DNA of 64,000 nucleotides, from NCBI GenBank assembly GCA_002813895.1, contig CP024912.1, forward strand, positions 62,001 to 126,000, written 5' to 3'. The DNA comes from Cyanobacterium sp. HL-69. GTDB lineage: Bacteria > Cyanobacteriota > Cyanobacteriia > Cyanobacteriales > Cyanobacteriaceae. Numbering within the stretch: the first letter of the stretch is position 1; each line of letters opens with the position of its first letter. Position numbers and translations under genes: made by a program. This document shows, in pieces, positions 17,485-27,198 of this stretch. The notes below the pieces were generated by a model. That model was not told the origin of the DNA and did not search any database. It worked only from the letters and a program-made list of their open reading frames with translations.

Positions 17485-19260
17485 ATGGTAGCTTCTAACT
17501 TTTCCCCTGTAAAACTGTCCCCCGATGTAGCTTCAGTAAAACAAACTGGAGCTTTCGCACTCATGGATAGCCTTTGCCGTCATGGTGTGGAACATATTTT
17601 CGGTTATCCGGGGGGAGCTATTTTACCTATCTATGATGAATTATATCGCTTTGAAGCCAGAGGACAATTAAAACATATCCTCGTACGCCATGAACAAGGG
17701 GCATCCCACGCTGCCGATGGTTATGCAAGGGCCACAGGAAAAGTGGGGGTATGTTTTGGTACTTCAGGGCCTGGGGCAACCAACCTTGTAACGGGCATCG
17801 CTACGGCCCACATGGACTCTATTCCCATGGTCATTATTACAGGTCAAGTACCCCGTGCGGCTATTGGTTCTGATGCTTTCCAAGAAACTGATATTTTTGG
17901 CATCACTTTACCCATTGTTAAACATTCCTATGTGGCTCGTCATGCCCGTGATATTGCTTGGATTATCGCTGAAGCTTTTCATATTGCTAGTACAGGGCGC
18001 CCCGGTCCTGTTTTGGTCGATATTCCTAAGGATGTAGGCTTAGAAGAATGTGATTATGTGCCTGTGAATCCAGGGGATGTAAAGTTAGCTAGTTATCGCC
18101 CCACAGTCAAGGGGAATCCTCGTCAGATTAATGCAGCCATTGAGTTGATGGGTGAGGCGAAAAAACCTTTGTTATATGTGGGTGGTGGTGCTATTTTGGC
18201 CAATGCCCATGAGGAAGTTAAGGCTTTAGCTCATCGTTTCCAAATCCCCGTGACCACTACTCTGATGGGATTGGGAGCTTTTGATGAACATGATCCTCTT
18301 TCTGTGAGTATGTTAGGGATGCACGGCACAGCCTATGCTAACTTTGCGGTAACGGGTTGTGATTTGTTGATTGCGGTGGGTGCAAGGTTTGATGATCGGG
18401 TAACGGGTAAATTGGATGAGTTTGCTTCCCGTGCAAAGGTTATCCACATTGACATTGATCCTGCGGAGGTGGGTAAAAATCGCCGTCCTGATGTGCCGAT
18501 TGTGGGGGATGTGCGTCAAGTTTTAACTCAAATTTTGGATCGCCTGAAGGAGCTAAATTTACCAGAGCAAACTGTTACCCAAGATTGGTTGGCTCAAATT
18601 GATGAATGGAAAAGGGATTATCCTTTAGAAGTACCTCAGCCTGAAGGTAGTTTGTCTCCCCAAGAGGTAATTGTAGAAGTGAATCGTCAGGCTCCCCATG
18701 CTTGTTATACTACGGATGTAGGACAACATCAGATGTGGTCTGCTCAATTTCTTAAAACTGGCCCTCGTCGTTGGATTTCGAGTGCTGGTTTAGGTACGAT
18801 GGGTTACGGACTGCCTGCGGCAATGGGTGCTAAGGTGGCACTGCCTGATGAGGACGTTATCTGCATCAGTGGGGATGCTAGTTTCCAAATGAATCTCCAA
18901 GAGTTGGCTACTTTGGCTCAATATAATATTAAGGCGAAAATTGTCATCATTAATAATGGTTGGCAAGGTATGGTGCGTCAGTGGCAGGAAACTTTTTATG
19001 GGGAGCGCTATTCTTCTTCTAATATGTCCACGGGGATGCCTAATTTTAAATTACTGGCTGAGGCTTTTGGAGTCAAAGGTATGGTGGTTAGTAGTCGTGA
19101 TGAGTTATCAGGTGCGATCGCACAGATGCTTGACCATAATGGCCCTGTGTTAATGGATGTTCAGGTAACATCTAATGAAAACTGTTATCCCATGGTAGCC
19201 CCGGGTAAGTGTAATTCAGAAATGTTGGGCTTACCAAAAGAGCCTCCCATTTTTAAATAA
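17485..19260 (+). CDS. ilvB: Acetolactate synthase large subunit
   Basis: A 591-residue biosynthetic acetohydroxyacid synthase. The N-terminal catalytic glutamate lies in [20 protein letters not shown], the FAD/central domain follows, and the thiamine diphosphate motif is [17 protein letters not shown] ending in IINN. It condenses pyruvate with pyruvate or 2-oxobutyrate in valine, leucine and isoleucine synthesis. The small subunit ilvN is not adjacent. The 20-residue N-terminal extension before [11 protein letters not shown] is common in cyanobacteria. A good terminator follows. Confidence 0.96.
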   Translation: MVASNFSPVKLSPDVASVKQTGAFALMDSLCRHGVEHIFGYPGGAILPIYDELYRFEARGQLKHILVRHEQGASHAADGYARATGKVGVCFGTSGPGATNLVTGIATAHMDSIPMVIITGQVPRAAIGSDAFQETDIFGITLPIVKHSYVARHARDIAWIIAEAFHIASTGRPGPVLVDIPKDVGLEECDYVPVNPGDVKLASYRPTVKGNPRQINAAIELMGEAKKPLLYVGGGAILANAHEEVKALAHRFQIPVTTTLMGLGAFDEHDPLSVSMLGMHGTAYANFAVTGCDLLIAVGARFDDRVTGKLDEFASRAKVIHIDIDPAEVGKNRRPDVPIVGDVRQVLTQILDRLKELNLPEQTVTQDWLAQIDEWKRDYPLEVPQPEGSLSPQEVIVEVNRQAPHACYTTDVGQHQMWSAQFLKTGPRRWISSAGLGTMGYGLPAAMGAKVALPDEDVICISGDASFQMNLQELATLAQYNIKAKIVIINNGWQGMVRQWQETFYGERYSSSNMSTGMPNFKLLAEAFGVKGMVVSSRDELSGAIAQMLDHNGPVLMDVQVTSNENCYPMVAPGKCNSEMLGLPKEPPIFK

Positions 19261-19281
19261 TTAGTTTTTGATTAAAAGTCC

Positions 19282-19311
19282 AAGTCTCCCTTTCATGGGG
19301 GACTTTTTTAT
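19282..19311 (+). terminator. Rho-independent terminator after ilvB
   Basis: Stem AAGTCTCCC / GGGGGACTT (one G-T wobble) with a 6-nt loop, followed by a run of T. Begins 22 bp after the ilvB stop. Confidence 0.85.
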
Positions 19312-19435
19312 TATCCATTCCCCTTGTGCCTTATCCTTAACAAAATGTTCAAATCAAGAGGATCATTGTTAAACTAAAAAGAAGGGCTAAAAACCAATAC
19401 CTCTCCACGTCCGTTGTGCAAAATCAGTAACAATC

Positions 19436-22400
19436 ATGAATCTACTTAACCAAGCATATCAATTTTTTATTGATGAAGTTCCCCAACTATTGCAAGAAAT
19501 AGAAGAAGGCTTAAATAATCTAAACCAAAGTCATCGCAATACCGCTGAAGTTCACCAAATTATCAAAGCTGTCAATGCTCTGGAAACAGGGGCTTCAGGG
19601 GTAAGTTTACAGGTTATTAGTAATATTGCGAAGAAATTAGAATACTATCTAAAAACTTTATATCATCAAGACTTGACCGTTGATCAAGATTTAAAAAGCC
19701 TTTTTTTAGCAGGTTATGATTGTCTGGCACAACCCCTCACACAACAGATGGAAACAGGGAGTTTTGATACTCAACAAGCCCAAGAAAATGAAGTATGGCA
19801 ACAATTAGAGGAAAAATTAGGGGATTATCTTCATGATATGGAGGATTATCAGCCCTCTTCTCAAGAGTCGGGTATTGATATTATTTCTTCTATTTTTGAG
19901 GTGGATATTGCCCAAGAAATTCGTCGCTTAAAGGGTTTGGTTGCTTCTCCTAGTAGTTTTAATCCCCTAGAAGAGTTGTCTGATTGTTTGGATGTGTTAA
20001 TTGGTTTTAGTGAGTTATTAAATTTATCTGGTTTTTCTTCTTTGGTTACCACTACACAAAAAGCCCTAGAATTGCACCCTGATAAGGTCATTTTAATAGC
20101 TAATTTGTTACTTCAAGACTTAGAAACAAGTCGTGATTTAGTATTGCAAGGAGATAACAATGAGGGGGGAAATTCATGCCCAGAAATTGTTACTTTAGCC
20201 CAAGATATTAATGCTAAAATTGAACTAGAAAATGTTGAGATTAAGCCTGTATTAGAGGGCAATAACGTAGATATTAATGACTCTAGCTATCAATTTTTTG
20301 TGGCAGAAGTGCCTGATATTTTGGCAGAAATTGAAGCTAATTTATTAGTTTTGAAAGAAGATAAAACCGTAGGCAAAATAAATGACATTATGCGGGGTTT
20401 GCACACTCTAAAAGGTGGCTCCGCTAGTGTGGGTTTGAATACCATTAAAAACATTTCCCACAAAATGGAAGACTATATCAAAGCTCTTTTTGATGAAGAG
20501 GTAATAGTTGATACTGAATTAGAAGGTTATTTGTTAGATGGTTTTGATTGTCTTAAAGGTGCTTTAACGGAGCAAATAGACACAGGAAGCCATGGGGAAC
20601 AATGGGAAGCGAAAAGCCATGGTATTTGGGTTAGTTTAGATGAAAAATTAGGACATATTGCCCCTAATGATTATTTACCTTCTTCTAGTGATTTGGGTGT
20701 GGATATGGTTGCCTCTATGTTTGAATCTGATGTGGGAGATGCCATTGAACATTTACAAGAAATTGTGGAAAGTTTGCCTGAAGAAAATCTTACGGAAGAG
20801 GTATTGTTACAGGCGGAAGTTTTCCTTGGTTTTAGCGAAATGTTTCAACTTTCAGGATTTCGTCAAATTGCTGAGGCTACCACTATGGCGATCGCCAATC
20901 ATCCCGAAAATATAAAAGAAATTACCTATTTACTCATAGAAGATGTAACCCGTGCGCAAGAAGAAGTATTACGGGGCGATCGCACTTATGGCGGTAATCC
21001 TTCCATGGAGTTAAGAAAACTATCAGGACAACTAGATACTAATGATCCTGAATATAGTTTAGAGGAATCCCTCGCCATAAGTCAAAAATCTGACATTAAC
21101 CATGGTTTACCCCTTGATGAAGTTGATTACCCTGAATTGGATACCGAAGAAGAAATTTTTGATTTCGCAGACTTTGCCGAGGAAGTAGTCCATCAGGAGG
21201 AAGAAGCCCTCGATTTTGCGTCTTTAGTAGAAGAAGGTGAAGCCGAAGAAGAGGAAACCATTGATTTTGCAAACTTTGCTGAGGAGGTAATCAATCAAGA
21301 GGAAATTATTGACTTTGAAAACTTTGAGGAAGATAACTTCAACTTCGCTAACTTGATGGAAAATTTAACAGAAATGGGAGAAGAAGAAACCCCTGCCTAT
21401 CAACAAACTACCTCAGAGGAATTTGATAGCTTAGAAGATGCCTTTGCCCAGTATGCTGATGAAAATAATGATGAGTTAGCACAACAACGGGAGTTACAAC
21501 AACAATCCTATCAATTTTTTATTGAGGAAGTTCCAGAATTAATCGGGCTTATCGATACAGGATTTGAACAAGTAGTTATTGAACCTGATAATATCAACGA
21601 AATTAACGAAATAGCAAGGGCTGCCCATTCCCTCAAAGGGGGTGCAAGAAGTGCTGGTTTAGAGGATATTGGTAATATTGCCCTACGGGTAGAGAAAAGT
21701 TTTAAAGCCCTTTTCAACGAGAATATCAACCTTGATGAGGAATTAACCGCCTATATGCGGGATATATACCAACTATTACGACAACCCCTCATGGCACGAT
21801 TAGAAAATCAGGATTTTGATGAAAAATTTAATCTCGATTTGGCTAATGAAATGTGGGCAGGTTTTGAAGAAAAATATGGGGAGGAGTTAGCCAAGGCAGA
21901 GGAGTTTTTGCCTTCTTCTAGTGATTTGGGTATTGACATTGCTACTTCTATTTTTGAGGTGGATGTGGCAGAGGGCATTAGTGCGGTGGAAAGTGCAACC
22001 GAAGCCGATGATAGTACTCTCCAAGAAACCCTTAGCTTACAAACAGAAATATTTACAGGGTTTGGGGAGATGTTGAATTTACCCGGATTTGTGGAAATTT
22101 GTCAGATTACAGGGGATATACTACAACAAAAACCAGAAGAATTAAGGGCGATCGCCTCTATCTTTTTAGATAACATAAAAGAAGCCCATGAATTAGTCAT
22201 GGCAGGGGATAGGGAAACAGGAGGAAGCCCCAGTGAGGAATTGTTAACCCTTGCAGGCATTAATCAAGAAGACACTACCCCCATAGAAGAATATCAAGAA
22301 GCTCCCATCGACATCAACGAGCCTAGTTATGGATTCTTCATCGAAGAAGCCCCCGAATTACTCGCCATGATGGAAGAAGGTTTATTAACCCTCAAACAAG

Positions 22401-25400
22401 AGCGCAGCACAGGAAAAATTCACGAAATTATGCGTGCCGCCCACTCCATCAAAGGAGGTGCCGCCAGTGTCGGCTTAGAAGCGGTGAAAACTATTTCCCA
22501 CCGTCTCGAAGACATTATCAAAGTATTTTATGATGAAACCATCATCATTGACGACGAATTAGAAACCCTTTTACTCAATGGGTTTGACTGTCTCAAAGAA
22601 GCCTTAACCGAACAATTGGAAACAGGTACCTATCAACCCGCCGTAGCCCTTGCCAACGCCCAAGAGGTATGGAAAGCCCTCGAAAACAGGTTAGGGGATG
22701 CCCTCAACCGTCCTGATGACTTTATTCCCTCCTCCGAAGATTTAGGTGTGGACATAGTAGAATCGATGTTTGAGGTGGATGTGGCTCAAGAATTAGAGCG
22801 ATTACGGGCGGTGTTATCTACCCCTACATCCCAACCCCTAGCAGGGGAATTACGGGCTACCTTAGAGGTATTTGCCGGGTTTGGGGAGATGTTAAATCTG
22901 AGCGGTTTTGCATCCATTGCCCACTTGGGTTTAACGGCGCTCGAAAATAACCCCCATGAAGTGGTTGCTATTATTGAAACCGTTATTCAAGATGCTGATC
23001 AAGCTCGTGATTTGGTGCTAGGGGGCGATCGCAGTACAGGAGGCTCTCCGAGTCAAAAATTGATTGATTTCGCCCATAACAGCCCCACAGCCACCTCTGT
23101 GAGAGAAAAAGATACCGACCATGAAGAAGAAATTTTCTATCTCGAAGAAGAAAACGAACAACCTCCCATCGAAGACGTATTAAGTGATGTTGTCACCGAT
23201 GCTGATGAATTAATTAACTTTGCCCTCGAAGACAAGGAAACCCATACCAATTCCCCTTCCCTTGATGAAGTATTTGGCAATCAAGAAGATGAATTTGCCA
23301 TGATAGAATCCTTGGATGACACCGAAGAAAATCAAGATGAGTCAGAAATTCCTTCCCTCGAAGACATTTTCACCAGCGAAATCAGCCAAGAAGAAATTAA
23401 CCTTCTCTCCAAAGCCTCAGACATGGCCTTAGAAGAAGACAAAAATATCACCATACCTTCCCTCGAAGACGTATTTACCGCTCCCGAATTTGATAACATC
23501 GACATATCTCCCCAAGAAGAGGAAGAAGAATCCCCCAGTTTAGATGATGTTTTTGGGGAAAAAATTACTTTTAGCACCATCGAAAATGACAATTCCCCAG
23601 AAAATGAGGATACCTCATCCATTCCTACCATTGAGGAATTAATTGGTGATGTGGTAAAAGATTCTAAAAAAACTATTACCCCAGAATCCTTCATTCCTGT
23701 GGAGAGGGAAGAAAAAACCTCCGAAGATAATGAGGAAACTCCCGCCACAGGTGCAAATATTGAACAACAAATAGAGTCTTTACAAAACGTCTTTGATAAA
23801 TTGCCAGGATTGAAAGAAGAAGCTGATATAAACCAGTTTGTCCGTGGTAAAAAATCTCAACCAAAGCAAAAAAAACAACCCATAACCCCTCAAGTTACTC
23901 CCTCTGTCCCTAAACCTAAAAGTAATCTTACCGTAAGGGTAGATTTAGAACGCCTTGAAAGGATGAATAACCTTATTGGGGAATTGTCCATTAACCGTAA
24001 TGGTTTATCCTTGCAGAATGATAGACTACAAACCTCCGTAAAAGATCTTTTAGAGCGTTTTAGTCGTTTCCAATCCACCGCCAATGCCCTCAGGGAGTTG
24101 TCTGATAAAATGCTCACCTCCCCCGAAAAATTTAACGTGCCTCAGGGTAATTCTTCTTTCCCTCTCAGTATTTCTGAGGATGGGGGTATGGACTTAATTT
24201 CTGCTTTCGACTCGTTGGAAATGGATCGTTATGATAACCTTTACTATGTGGTACAGGGGTTAATTGAGCAGATGATTCAGTTAGAAGAATCTGTAGATGA
24301 CATCGCCCTTTATGCCGCCCAGTCGGGACAAACCATGGAAAATCAACGTCAAATGCTCAATCGCATGCGAGATGAGTTGATGTGGGCAAGGATGTTACCG
24401 TTAGGGGAGGTGTTAAACCGTTTCCCCAGAGTGTTACGGGATTTGTCAGTTAAATACAGTAAGAAGGTTAACCTCAAATTAAGCGGTACAAACGTATTAG
24501 TAGATAAAGCAGCCTTAGAAAAATTGTATGATCCTCTGGTACACTTAATTCGTAATGGTTTTGACCATGGTATCGAGACACCTTCGGTGCGTCGTCAGAA
24601 AGGAAAGTCAGAGACGGGAATAATTGAAGTAAAAGCCTATCATCAGGGTAACCAAACCATTATTGAAGTGAAAGATGATGGGGGTGGTTTAAATCTTGAT
24701 AAAATCGGCAATAAGGCCGTAGAGCGTGGTATTCTAACCCCTGAGCAGTTGGCGGTAGCTTCCAAGGATAATTTGCTCGATTTGATTTTTCAACCCGGTT
24801 TTTCCACCGCCGCTTCGGTGACGGAAATTTCAGGCCGTGGGGTGGGTTTGGATATTGTGCGATCGCAATTACGCTCTTTGAAAGGTTCTATCTCGGTGGA
24901 CTCAAACCCAAGCCAGGGAACAACTTTCACCCTCAAATTACCTTTAACCCTTACCATCGATAAGCTATTAGTATTATCCGCCGAATCCCAATTTTATGCC
25001 CTACCTTCGGATAACATCGAAGAAATTGTCGTACCAGATGCGGGACAAATCAAAACCTCTGGCAACAAACGCTTCCTCCACTTTGAAAACCGTATTATTC
25101 CTATCTACGGCTTAGATAACTTACTCCATTATCGTTGTCATATGCCCGATATTAGCAATAGTACCACCCAAGCCCTAGAGGTATTACCCACCCCCAAAGA
25201 TTGGGGCAAACCATTACTTTTAATCCGTCAGGGGCAAGAATTATTCGCCATCGAAGTGGATAACCTAGTCAGTGAGCAAGAATTGGTAATCAAGCCTTTT
25301 GGTGGTGCCTTAAGCGCCCCTAGTTATACCTATGGTTGTACTATCCTTGGGGATGGTACTTTGATTCCTGTGGTTAACAGCGCCATTCTCTTAGAAAACT

Positions 25401-25879
25401 ATTTCCAAGCCACTCAGCCCGGTAGTAGTTTGAATACGACTCTATCAAGTACAGGGGAATCATCCCGTAAGTCCTCATCAGGGGTGTTTAAAGTTACTTC
25501 TGTCTTAGTGGTTGATGATAGCGCCGCCATGAGACGAACCCTTGCCTTATCCCTTGAAAAGTCTGGTTATCGGGTATTACAGGCAAAGGATGGTAAGGAA
25601 GCCCTTGATCAATTACAACAAACCTCTAATATTAATTTAGTAATCTGTGATATTGAGATGCCTAATATGAATGGGTTTGAATTTTTGGGGCAACGTCGTC
25701 GTTTCCCTGAAATTAGTAAAATTCCTGTGGCAATGCTGACTTCCCGTAGCAATGAAAAACACCAAAAATTGGCTACCCATCTGGGGGCAGATGCTTATTT
25801 TACTAAGCCTTATATTGAGCAAAAGTTCTTACAAGCTATTAAAAATTTGGTGGGAGAAAGTGTTTTAGTCAATGGATAA
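19436..25879 (+). CDS. Giant CheA-like hybrid histidine kinase with four Hpt units (PilL type)
   Basis: A 2147-residue chemotaxis-type kinase. Four tandem units of about 270 residues start near residues 1, 280, 688 and 958. Each is an Hpt domain followed by a conserved tail (PSS-DLG-DI--S-FE-DVA ... FGEMLNLSGF). Phosphoacceptor histidines are His323, His731 and His1003; in unit 1 the position is Asn47 with Glu-Thr replacing Lys-Gly, so unit 1 is probably dead. An acidic linker lies at about 560-680 and another at about 1230-1490. Then come a dimerisation/P3 region (about 1498), HATPase (N-box LIRNGFDHGIE about 1700, GRGVGLDIV about 1800), CheW domain (1840-1980) and a receiver with Asp2072. 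It likely controls type IV pilus motility or phototaxis. No MCP, CheW or PatA-type partners are adjacent. Confidence 0.93.
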   Translation: MNLLNQAYQFFIDEVPQLLQEIEEGLNNLNQSHRNTAEVHQIIKAVNALETGASGVSLQVISNIAKKLEYYLKTLYHQDLTVDQDLKSLFLAGYDCLAQPLTQQMETGSFDTQQAQENEVWQQLEEKLGDYLHDMEDYQPSSQESGIDIISSIFEVDIAQEIRRLKGLVASPSSFNPLEELSDCLDVLIGFSELLNLSGFSSLVTTTQKALELHPDKVILIANLLLQDLETSRDLVLQGDNNEGGNSCPEIVTLAQDINAKIELENVEIKPVLEGNNVDINDSSYQFFVAEVPDILAEIEANLLVLKEDKTVGKINDIMRGLHTLKGGSASVGLNTIKNISHKMEDYIKALFDEEVIVDTELEGYLLDGFDCLKGALTEQIDTGSHGEQWEAKSHGIWVSLDEKLGHIAPNDYLPSSSDLGVDMVASMFESDVGDAIEHLQEIVESLPEENLTEEVLLQAEVFLGFSEMFQLSGFRQIAEATTMAIANHPENIKEITYLLIEDVTRAQEEVLRGDRTYGGNPSMELRKLSGQLDTNDPEYSLEESLAISQKSDINHGLPLDEVDYPELDTEEEIFDFADFAEEVVHQEEEALDFASLVEEGEAEEEETIDFANFAEEVINQEEIIDFENFEEDNFNFANLMENLTEMGEEETPAYQQTTSEEFDSLEDAFAQYADENNDELAQQRELQQQSYQFFIEEVPELIGLIDTGFEQVVIEPDNINEINEIARAAHSLKGGARSAGLEDIGNIALRVEKSFKALFNENINLDEELTAYMRDIYQLLRQPLMARLENQDFDEKFNLDLANEMWAGFEEKYGEELAKAEEFLPSSSDLGIDIATSIFEVDVAEGISAVESATEADDSTLQETLSLQTEIFTGFGEMLNLPGFVEICQITGDILQQKPEELRAIASIFLDNIKEAHELVMAGDRETGGSPSEELLTLAGINQEDTTPIEEYQEAPIDINEPSYGFFIEEAPELLAMMEEGLLTLKQERSTGKIHEIMRAAHSIKGGAASVGLEAVKTISHRLEDIIKVFYDETIIIDDELETLLLNGFDCLKEALTEQLETGTYQPAVALANAQEVWKALENRLGDALNRPDDFIPSSEDLGVDIVESMFEVDVAQELERLRAVLSTPTSQPLAGELRATLEVFAGFGEMLNLSGFASIAHLGLTALENNPHEVVAIIETVIQDADQARDLVLGGDRSTGGSPSQKLIDFAHNSPTATSVREKDTDHEEEIFYLEEENEQPPIEDVLSDVVTDADELINFALEDKETHTNSPSLDEVFGNQEDEFAMIESLDDTEENQDESEIPSLEDIFTSEISQEEINLLSKASDMALEEDKNITIPSLEDVFTAPEFDNIDISPQEEEEESPSLDDVFGEKITFSTIENDNSPENEDTSSIPTIEELIGDVVKDSKKTITPESFIPVEREEKTSEDNEETPATGANIEQQIESLQNVFDKLPGLKEEADINQFVRGKKSQPKQKKQPITPQVTPSVPKPKSNLTVRVDLERLERMNNLIGELSINRNGLSLQNDRLQTSVKDLLERFSRFQSTANALRELSDKMLTSPEKFNVPQGNSSFPLSISEDGGMDLISAFDSLEMDRYDNLYYVVQGLIEQMIQLEESVDDIALYAAQSGQTMENQRQMLNRMRDELMWARMLPLGEVLNRFPRVLRDLSVKYSKKVNLKLSGTNVLVDKAALEKLYDPLVHLIRNGFDHGIETPSVRRQKGKSETGIIEVKAYHQGNQTIIEVKDDGGGLNLDKIGNKAVERGILTPEQLAVASKDNLLDLIFQPGFSTAASVTEISGRGVGLDIVRSQLRSLKGSISVDSNPSQGTTFTLKLPLTLTIDKLLVLSAESQFYALPSDNIEEIVVPDAGQIKTSGNKRFLHFENRIIPIYGLDNLLHYRCHMPDISNSTTQALEVLPTPKDWGKPLLLIRQGQELFAIEVDNLVSEQELVIKPFGGALSAPSYTYGCTILGDGTLIPVVNSAILLENYFQATQPGSSLNTTLSSTGESSRKSSSGVFKVTSVLVVDDSAAMRRTLALSLEKSGYRVLQAKDGKEALDQLQQTSNINLVICDIEMPNMNGFEFLGQRRRFPEISKIPVAMLTSRSNEKHQKLATHLGADAYFTKPYIEQKFLQAIKNLVGESVLVNG

Positions 25880-25904
25880 TGGATAATTGAGAATGGATAA
25901 TTAT
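25871..25904 (+). repeat. AATGGATAATTGAG dispersed repeat, copy 2
   Basis: Three tandem ATGGATAA-type units that include the last codons (Asn-Gly) and stop of the CheA-like gene. The repeat therefore supplies the kinase C-terminus and stop codon. Confidence 0.75.
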
Positions 25905-25954
25905 CGTCTCTTGCCTATTTATTCATGAAACCTTAAGTAAACTATTAATTTTTT

Positions 25955-26782
25955 ATGACACAAGCCCCAGATTTAACCGTTGAAAGTGCGATTGTTAATT
26001 TAACCCAAACAGAAGATTTAGGACTCCGTTACTATGCTGCTTGGTGGTTGGGCAAATTTCGGGTAAATGATGCCCAAGCCGTAGAAGCCCTCATTAACGT
26101 CCTAGAAGATACCAAGGATATTGCCCCCGATGGGGGTTTTCCTCTCCGTCGTAATGCTGCTAAAGCCCTCGGTAAACTTGGGGACGAAAGTGCTGTTATG
26201 CCCTTGATAAAGTGCCTTGAATGTGAGGATTACTATGTTAGAGAGTCGGCGGCGCAGTCGTTGGAAATGTTGGGGGATAAAAGGGCGATCGCACCTTTAC
26301 AAAATTTACTAAAAAAAGCAGTTTCCGAAGGTGCATTGACTGATTATGCCATAGATACAGTACCCGAAAAACCTCACCTCTATCAACCCTATGAAGCAAT
26401 ATTGGAGGCTTTAGGGGGTTTGGAGGCTAAAAATGACCTGAGTTTAGTTAAACCCTTCTTAAAACATCCTTTTCCTAAAGTGAAATATGCTGCCCAAAGA
26501 GCCATGTATCAACTGACGGGGGATAAGAGTTATGGAGAGATGTTAGTAGAAGCCCTCAAGGGTAAAGAGTTACAGTTAAGACGCTCGGCTTTGATGGATT
26601 TAGGAGCCATTGGTTATGTGGATTCGGCAAGTGCGATCGCCTCTGTCTATGCTGAAAATAGCCTCAAACTCATTGCTATGAAAGGATTACTGGAACATCA
26701 AGTAAAAATAGATCAACAAAATCAGCAGGAATTGTCTGATGATACTATGATGGTGATGAATCTCATGGATTCACTACTATAA
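25955..26782 (+). CDS. cpcE: Phycocyanobilin lyase subunit CpcE
   Basis: A 275-residue HEAT-repeat protein. Hallmarks are RYYAAWWLGKFR near the N-terminus, GGFPLRRNAAKALGKLGD, CLECEDYYVRESAAQSLEMLGD, LQLRRSALMDLGAIGY and the exact C-terminal LMDSLL. From memory these match cyanobacterial CpcE closely. CpcE and CpcF form the heterodimer that attaches phycocyanobilin to Cys84 of phycocyanin alpha. The gene is away from any cpcBA operon here, and cpcF is not in the window. A group II intron sits 10 bp after the stop codon, in the same orientation, so it would be transcribed in the cpcE 3' region. Confidence 0.9.
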   Translation: MTQAPDLTVESAIVNLTQTEDLGLRYYAAWWLGKFRVNDAQAVEALINVLEDTKDIAPDGGFPLRRNAAKALGKLGDESAVMPLIKCLECEDYYVRESAAQSLEMLGDKRAIAPLQNLLKKAVSEGALTDYAIDTVPEKPHLYQPYEAILEALGGLEAKNDLSLVKPFLKHPFPKVKYAAQRAMYQLTGDKSYGEMLVEALKGKELQLRRSALMDLGAIGYVDSASAIASVYAENSLKLIAMKGLLEHQVKIDQQNQQELSDDTMMVMNLMDSLL

Positions 26783-27198
26783 ATTGATCATAGTGCGACC
26801 TGATAAGTTGCATTCTTTGAGTCTTGAGAAAATCAAGCAGGGGAGTCATCCCCCTCGTTACCGCCCGAAGGTGCGTCCTGAGTAATTAGGAGGTATCACA
26901 GCTAGAGGGTTAAATGTCAAGATGGAGAAAAATCTAACAATCAAAATTTTGGCTAGGTAAAGATGGACATGAAGTCGAATAATGCGTTTGAAGCTCCGTT
27001 AATCTATACTTCTTCGTTAAGGTTAGGTTAGGAGAAGAACGAGGGTTTGATACACTATTTTTGTATTAGTGTATAAAAGTGATACATTTTATGAATATGA
27101 ATCATAGATGACCATAAAGAGTGCTGACTTCTAACAGGTGTTTACCGCTCTATTTACAATCGGAGACAGTTTTGAATTATTATGGAAAAGATAGATAA

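Noticed and set aside
23332-23748. 138-aa minus-strand ORF inside the CheA-like gene
   Set aside because: Serine-rich antisense shadow of the acidic linker codons; no start signals or homology.
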